Assembly: GCA_031282225.1 (NCBI GenBank) | Contig: JAITEC010000185.1 | Coordinates: 1-7,456 of the forward strand | Source: Oscillospiraceae bacterium | GTDB lineage: Bacteria; Bacillota; Clostridia; Oscillospirales; Oscillospiraceae | Direction of reading: 5' to 3' | DNA: 7,456 nucleotides | The notes under the pieces: generated by a model | The model's input: only the letters and a program-made list of their open reading frames with translations | Databases searched by the model: none | What the model was told of the DNA's origin: nothing | Translations under genes and position numbers: made by a program | Shown here: positions 4,967-7,456 of the stretch, one piece after another | Layout: each line of letters starts with the position of its first letter | Numbering within the stretch: the first letter of the stretch is position 1

Positions 4967-6307
4967 TCAGCCTTTCTCCCTTTGCCTCACGATGAGCCGG
5001 ACAGGCGTTCCCTCAAGCTCGAACACGTCACGTATCCTGTTTTCAATGTAACGCCTGTATGAAAAATGGAACAATTCCGCGTCGTTACAAAAGCACACAA
5101 ATGAAGGAGGGCGCACGCCCGCCTGCGTCATATAGTAAATTTTCAGCCTGCGCCCCCTGTCGGAGGGCGGCTGCATTCGCGCCATGGCATCGGCGAGCAC
5201 TTCGTTGAGCGCCCCTGTGGAAACGCGCGTTGACGTTCGGCTGTAGACGCGCGAGATCTCCTCAAACAGGCGCCCTACGCGCTGCCCGGTCAGCGCGGAA
5301 ATAAATAGTATAGGCGCGTAGGACATGAAACTGAGCTCCCGCCGGACGTTTTCTCGCATGATATCCATCGTCCTGTGGTCTTTCTCGACGGCATCCCACT
5401 TGTTTACAACGATGATGCTCGCCTTGCCCGCCTCGTGCGCGAGCCCCGCCACTTTTGTGTCCTGTTCCGTCATTCCCGCGCCGGCATCCGCCATAACGAG
5501 GCACACGTCCGCGCGCTCTATCGCCATCTGCGCGCGCAGCACCGAAAAATACTCTATGGCGCTGTCCACGCGGGACTTGCGCCTCAGGCCGGCGGTGTCT
5601 ATGAATACATACTTACCAGTTTCGTCCTCATATGGCGTATCTATGGCGTCGCGCGTCGTCCCCGCCACATCGCTGACGATGACGCGCCTCTCTCCTAGAA
5701 TGGCGTTCACCAGCGACGACTTCCCCACGGTCGGCCGGCCGATGATGGCGACCTTGATGGCGCCGCCCTCACCGTCGTCGCCGCCAGGCGCCGGAAACAG
5801 GCTCACACACGCGTCAAGGAGGTCTCCGGTGCCATGCCCGTGCACCGCCGACACGGCAATAGGGTCTCCCAGCCCCAGCGAGTAGAACTCGTATATGTCG
5901 GGATTCACAGGGCCAATTGAGTCCGCCTTGTTCACGGCGAGCACCACCGGCTTGTCTGACTTGCGCAGCAGCTGCGCCACGTCCTCGTCGGAAGCGGTGA
6001 CCCCGGCCCTCATGTCCGTGACAAGAACCGCCACGTCCGCAAGCTCAATGGCCGCCAAGGCCTGTTCGCGTATAAACAGCTGCATGTCCCCTTCAGCGCC
6101 CGGCTCTATGCCTCCCGTGTCCACAATGGCAAACTCGCGCCCGTTCCAGTCCGAGGCGGAGTATATCCTGTCGCGCGTGACGCCCGGCGTATCCTCTACA
6201 ATCGCCAATCGCCGCCCTATTATCCTGTTGAAGAGCATTGACTTGCCGACATTCGGGCGCCCCACGATGGCAATCAGCGGCCTTCCCACTCCCACATCAC
6301 CGTCCAA
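4967..6307 (-). CDS. der: Ribosome-assembly GTPase Der (EngA)
   Basis: Der is an essential tandem GTPase needed for maturation of the 50S ribosomal subunit. The first G domain has GRPNVGKS (16-23), DTPGVTRDR (39-47), DTGG (63-66) and NKAD (126-129). An acidic Gly/Asp linker follows (175-182). The second G domain has GRPTVGKS (190-197), AGTTRD (215-220), DTAG (237-240) and NKWD (302-305). A C-terminal KH-like domain spans about 360-446. Total length is close to the usual 435-440. Odd points: the Asn of the second P-loop is Thr, and the residue after the first GKS is Met instead of Thr/Ser. The longest start is TTG at 6307, directly after the upstream stop (TGA-TTG). GTG at codon 7 (6289) would give the more typical short N-terminus (MGRPLIAIVGRPNVGKS) and is quite possible. 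Confidence 0.97.
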   Translation of the reverse strand: MDGDVGVGRPLIAIVGRPNVGKSMLFNRIIGRRLAIVEDTPGVTRDRIYSASDWNGREFAIVDTGGIEPGAEGDMQLFIREQALAAIELADVAVLVTDMRAGVTASDEDVAQLLRKSDKPVVLAVNKADSIGPVNPDIYEFYSLGLGDPIAVSAVHGHGTGDLLDACVSLFPAPGGDDGEGGAIKVAIIGRPTVGKSSLVNAILGERRVIVSDVAGTTRDAIDTPYEDETGKYVFIDTAGLRRKSRVDSAIEYFSVLRAQMAIERADVCLVMADAGAGMTEQDTKVAGLAHEAGKASIIVVNKWDAVEKDHRTMDIMRENVRRELSFMSYAPILFISALTGQRVGRLFEEISRVYSRTSTRVSTGALNEVLADAMARMQPPSDRGRRLKIYYMTQAGVRPPSFVCFCNDAELFHFSYRRYIENRIRDVFELEGTPVRLIVRQREKG

Positions 6308-7456
6308 TCAGCCGCCCGGGCGGCCCAGCATCGCGCTCAGCAAATCGGCGCCGTCGGATTCCACAACGCGCACGTGCGTCCCTACGGCCGCCTCCAGGTC
6401 CCAAAGCGAGATGCCGTCCAGAAAAACGCTCTCGCCGCGCCTTAGCATGGTGCGGGATATTAGCAGCGCGTCCCCAAGGGGCTTGCCGCGCAGCTGGGCA
6501 ATAATGTCCCCGCCCGTCAGCAACCCCGCCACGTCCACGGTCCCGCCGAAAAAGTCGTTGCGTATCTCATATACCTCGCCCTCCACGCGGCCAAACCGCC
6601 TCGACGCGGCGGCGAGCATATCGTTTATGAACCTGCCCGCAGCCCGTCCGGTGGCAATGGAAAACCTGCGCGGTCGCCGCTCCCCGGCGCGCCCGCGCGT
6701 GAGCGCGAGCGCGCCTCTGCCGCACGCCTGCTCAAACTGCCCCATTAGCAGTCTCATCATCCCAACGCCGTTTTCAAGCTGCGGGTACCCCTCGTAAAAG
6801 GCGCCGCCCGGCAGCTGTCTGCCTGCTGTTATATACAGCTCGTCGGCGCAGTAGACCAACCGCGAGCCGAGTTCACGCAAGAGCGTCTCCCCCAGCTCTT
6901 CCATATCGCTGAGCACCGCTCGGGCGCAGCAGGCGTCAAACGGGCGCAGCGGCGTCAAGGTGCCTCTGTGTTTTGTGAGGCCGACCGGCACCACGGATAC
7001 GCTCGCCACAGCCGGATACAGCCCCGCCAAATCCCTCACGGTTCGGCGCAGCGCCTCGCCGTCGTTCACACCGGGGCAGCAGACTACCTGGCAGTTAATC
7101 GTTATGCCCCCGGCCGCCAGCGCCTCCAGCTCGCCCATAATGCCGCGCGGCGCCGGGCTGCCCAGCATATACCCTCGCAGCGCCGGATCCGTGGCGTGCA
7201 CGGATACGTTGACGGGGCTCACCCGCAGCCGAACCATGCGCTCCAATTCGCCCGGAGCCAGATTTGTCAGCGTGACATAATTGCCGTGCAGCAGACCCAG
7301 GCGCGTGTCGTCATCCTTATAGTAGAGCGAACCGCGCATACCGCGCGGCAATTGGTCAATAAAACAAAATATGCAATTGTTGGCGCACGATCTCTCCGCG
7401 TCCATCAGGTTATATCCGCCTTTTATAAGGAAGTCTGCCCCTAAGTATTGTTTCGC
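6308..7456 (-). CDS. DUF512 radical SAM protein (5' end cut by window edge)
   Basis: The frame is open to the right edge without a stop, so the first ATG (7405) is internal; 382 residues are visible. The visible part starts in the linker after the expected N-terminal PDZ-like domain. Then comes the radical SAM cluster motif C24-x3-C28-x2-C31 (CANNCIFC) in the family signature FIDQLPRGMR...DDDTRLGLLHGNYVTLTNL. The DUF512 part has YCADELYITAGRQLP (202-216), YEGYPQLENGVGMMR (221-235), RNDFFGGTVDVAGLLTGGDI (in blocks, 299-318) and FLDG (345-348). Such proteins bind an iron-sulfur cluster and S-adenosylmethionine; their substrate is unknown. In Clostridia the gene commonly sits just upstream of der, as here with no gap. 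The substitution of the usual LSFL by LGLL is minor. The operon promoter lies outside the window. Confidence 0.93.
   Translation of the reverse strand, partial: AKQYLGADFLIKGGYNLMDAERSCANNCIFCFIDQLPRGMRGSLYYKDDDTRLGLLHGNYVTLTNLAPGELERMVRLRVSPVNVSVHATDPALRGYMLGSPAPRGIMGELEALAAGGITINCQVVCCPGVNDGEALRRTVRDLAGLYPAVASVSVVPVGLTKHRGTLTPLRPFDACCARAVLSDMEELGETLLRELGSRLVYCADELYITAGRQLPGGAFYEGYPQLENGVGMMRLLMGQFEQACGRGALALTRGRAGERRPRRFSIATGRAAGRFINDMLAAASRRFGRVEGEVYEIRNDFFGGTVDVAGLLTGGDIIAQLRGKPLGDALLISRTMLRRGESVFLDGISLWDLEAAVGTHVRVVESDGADLLSAMLGRPGG
6311..6324. repeat. 14-bp perfect palindrome at the DUF512/der junction
   Basis: GCCGCCCGGGCGGC lies in the last codons of the DUF512 gene, one base before its stop codon and 3-4 bases before the TTG of der. 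It has no loop sequence and encodes Gly-Arg-Pro-Gly-Gly, so it may be only a coding by-product. In RNA it could form a short hairpin over the place where a ribosome site for the TTG would be. Confidence 0.4.

Noticed and set aside
5895..6797. Long plus-strand frame of 300 codons
   Set aside because: It lies antisense to der and the DUF512 gene, whose motifs are unmistakable. Its product is Ser/Pro/Arg-rich low complexity, as expected from the reverse of GC-rich coding DNA.

Overview
The window reads as a piece of a Gram-positive Clostridia-type (Firmicutes) chromosome. The main pointer is the run radical-SAM DUF512 protein - der - plsY, an order I know from clostridial genomes. A secreted-type protein resembling type VII (WXG100/LXG) substrates supports this. 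The DNA is GC-rich, yet isoleucine is often written ATA. GTG and TTG starts are common: three of the four annotated starts on the minus strand other than the reductase and the small membrane gene, plus the kinase, are not ATG. I cannot place the organism more closely than this.

Layout. (1) Positions 1-1527, minus strand: an Ala/Gly-rich, cysteine-free protein of 364 residues that looks like a type VII-secreted substrate. It overlaps by 10 bp a small two-TM DUF3592-like protein that runs off the left edge. A promoter and a pair of perfect 10-bp direct repeats, 21 bp apart, lie just upstream. (2) 1655-2311, minus: a flavodoxin-fold NAD(P)H/FMN oxidoreductase with a four-cysteine cluster like that of iron-sulfur flavoproteins. 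(3) 2312-2561: a divergent control region with two good sigma-A-type promoters facing away from each other, an inverted repeat, a GC-rich repeat cluster and a three-copy 8-bp tandem repeat. (4) 2562-4331, plus: a membrane-bound hybrid histidine kinase (six TM segments, HisKA, HATPase, receiver). (5) 4315-7456, minus: a tight housekeeping operon of a DUF512 radical SAM protein (5' end beyond the right edge), Der GTPase and PlsY acyltransferase. The spacings are 0 and 19 bp. plsY meets the kinase tail to tail with a 17-bp overlap.

How they fit together. The right part is core biology: ribosome assembly (Der) and phospholipid synthesis (PlsY). The left part is accessory. The most interesting unit is the overlapping pair at the left edge, possibly a secreted effector-like protein with a dedicated membrane partner, under what looks like a two-half-site activator promoter. 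The kinase is an orphan here: no separate response regulator or HPt gene is visible, so its link to either neighbouring promoter is only a guess. No RNA genes, CRISPR arrays or insertion sequences were seen.
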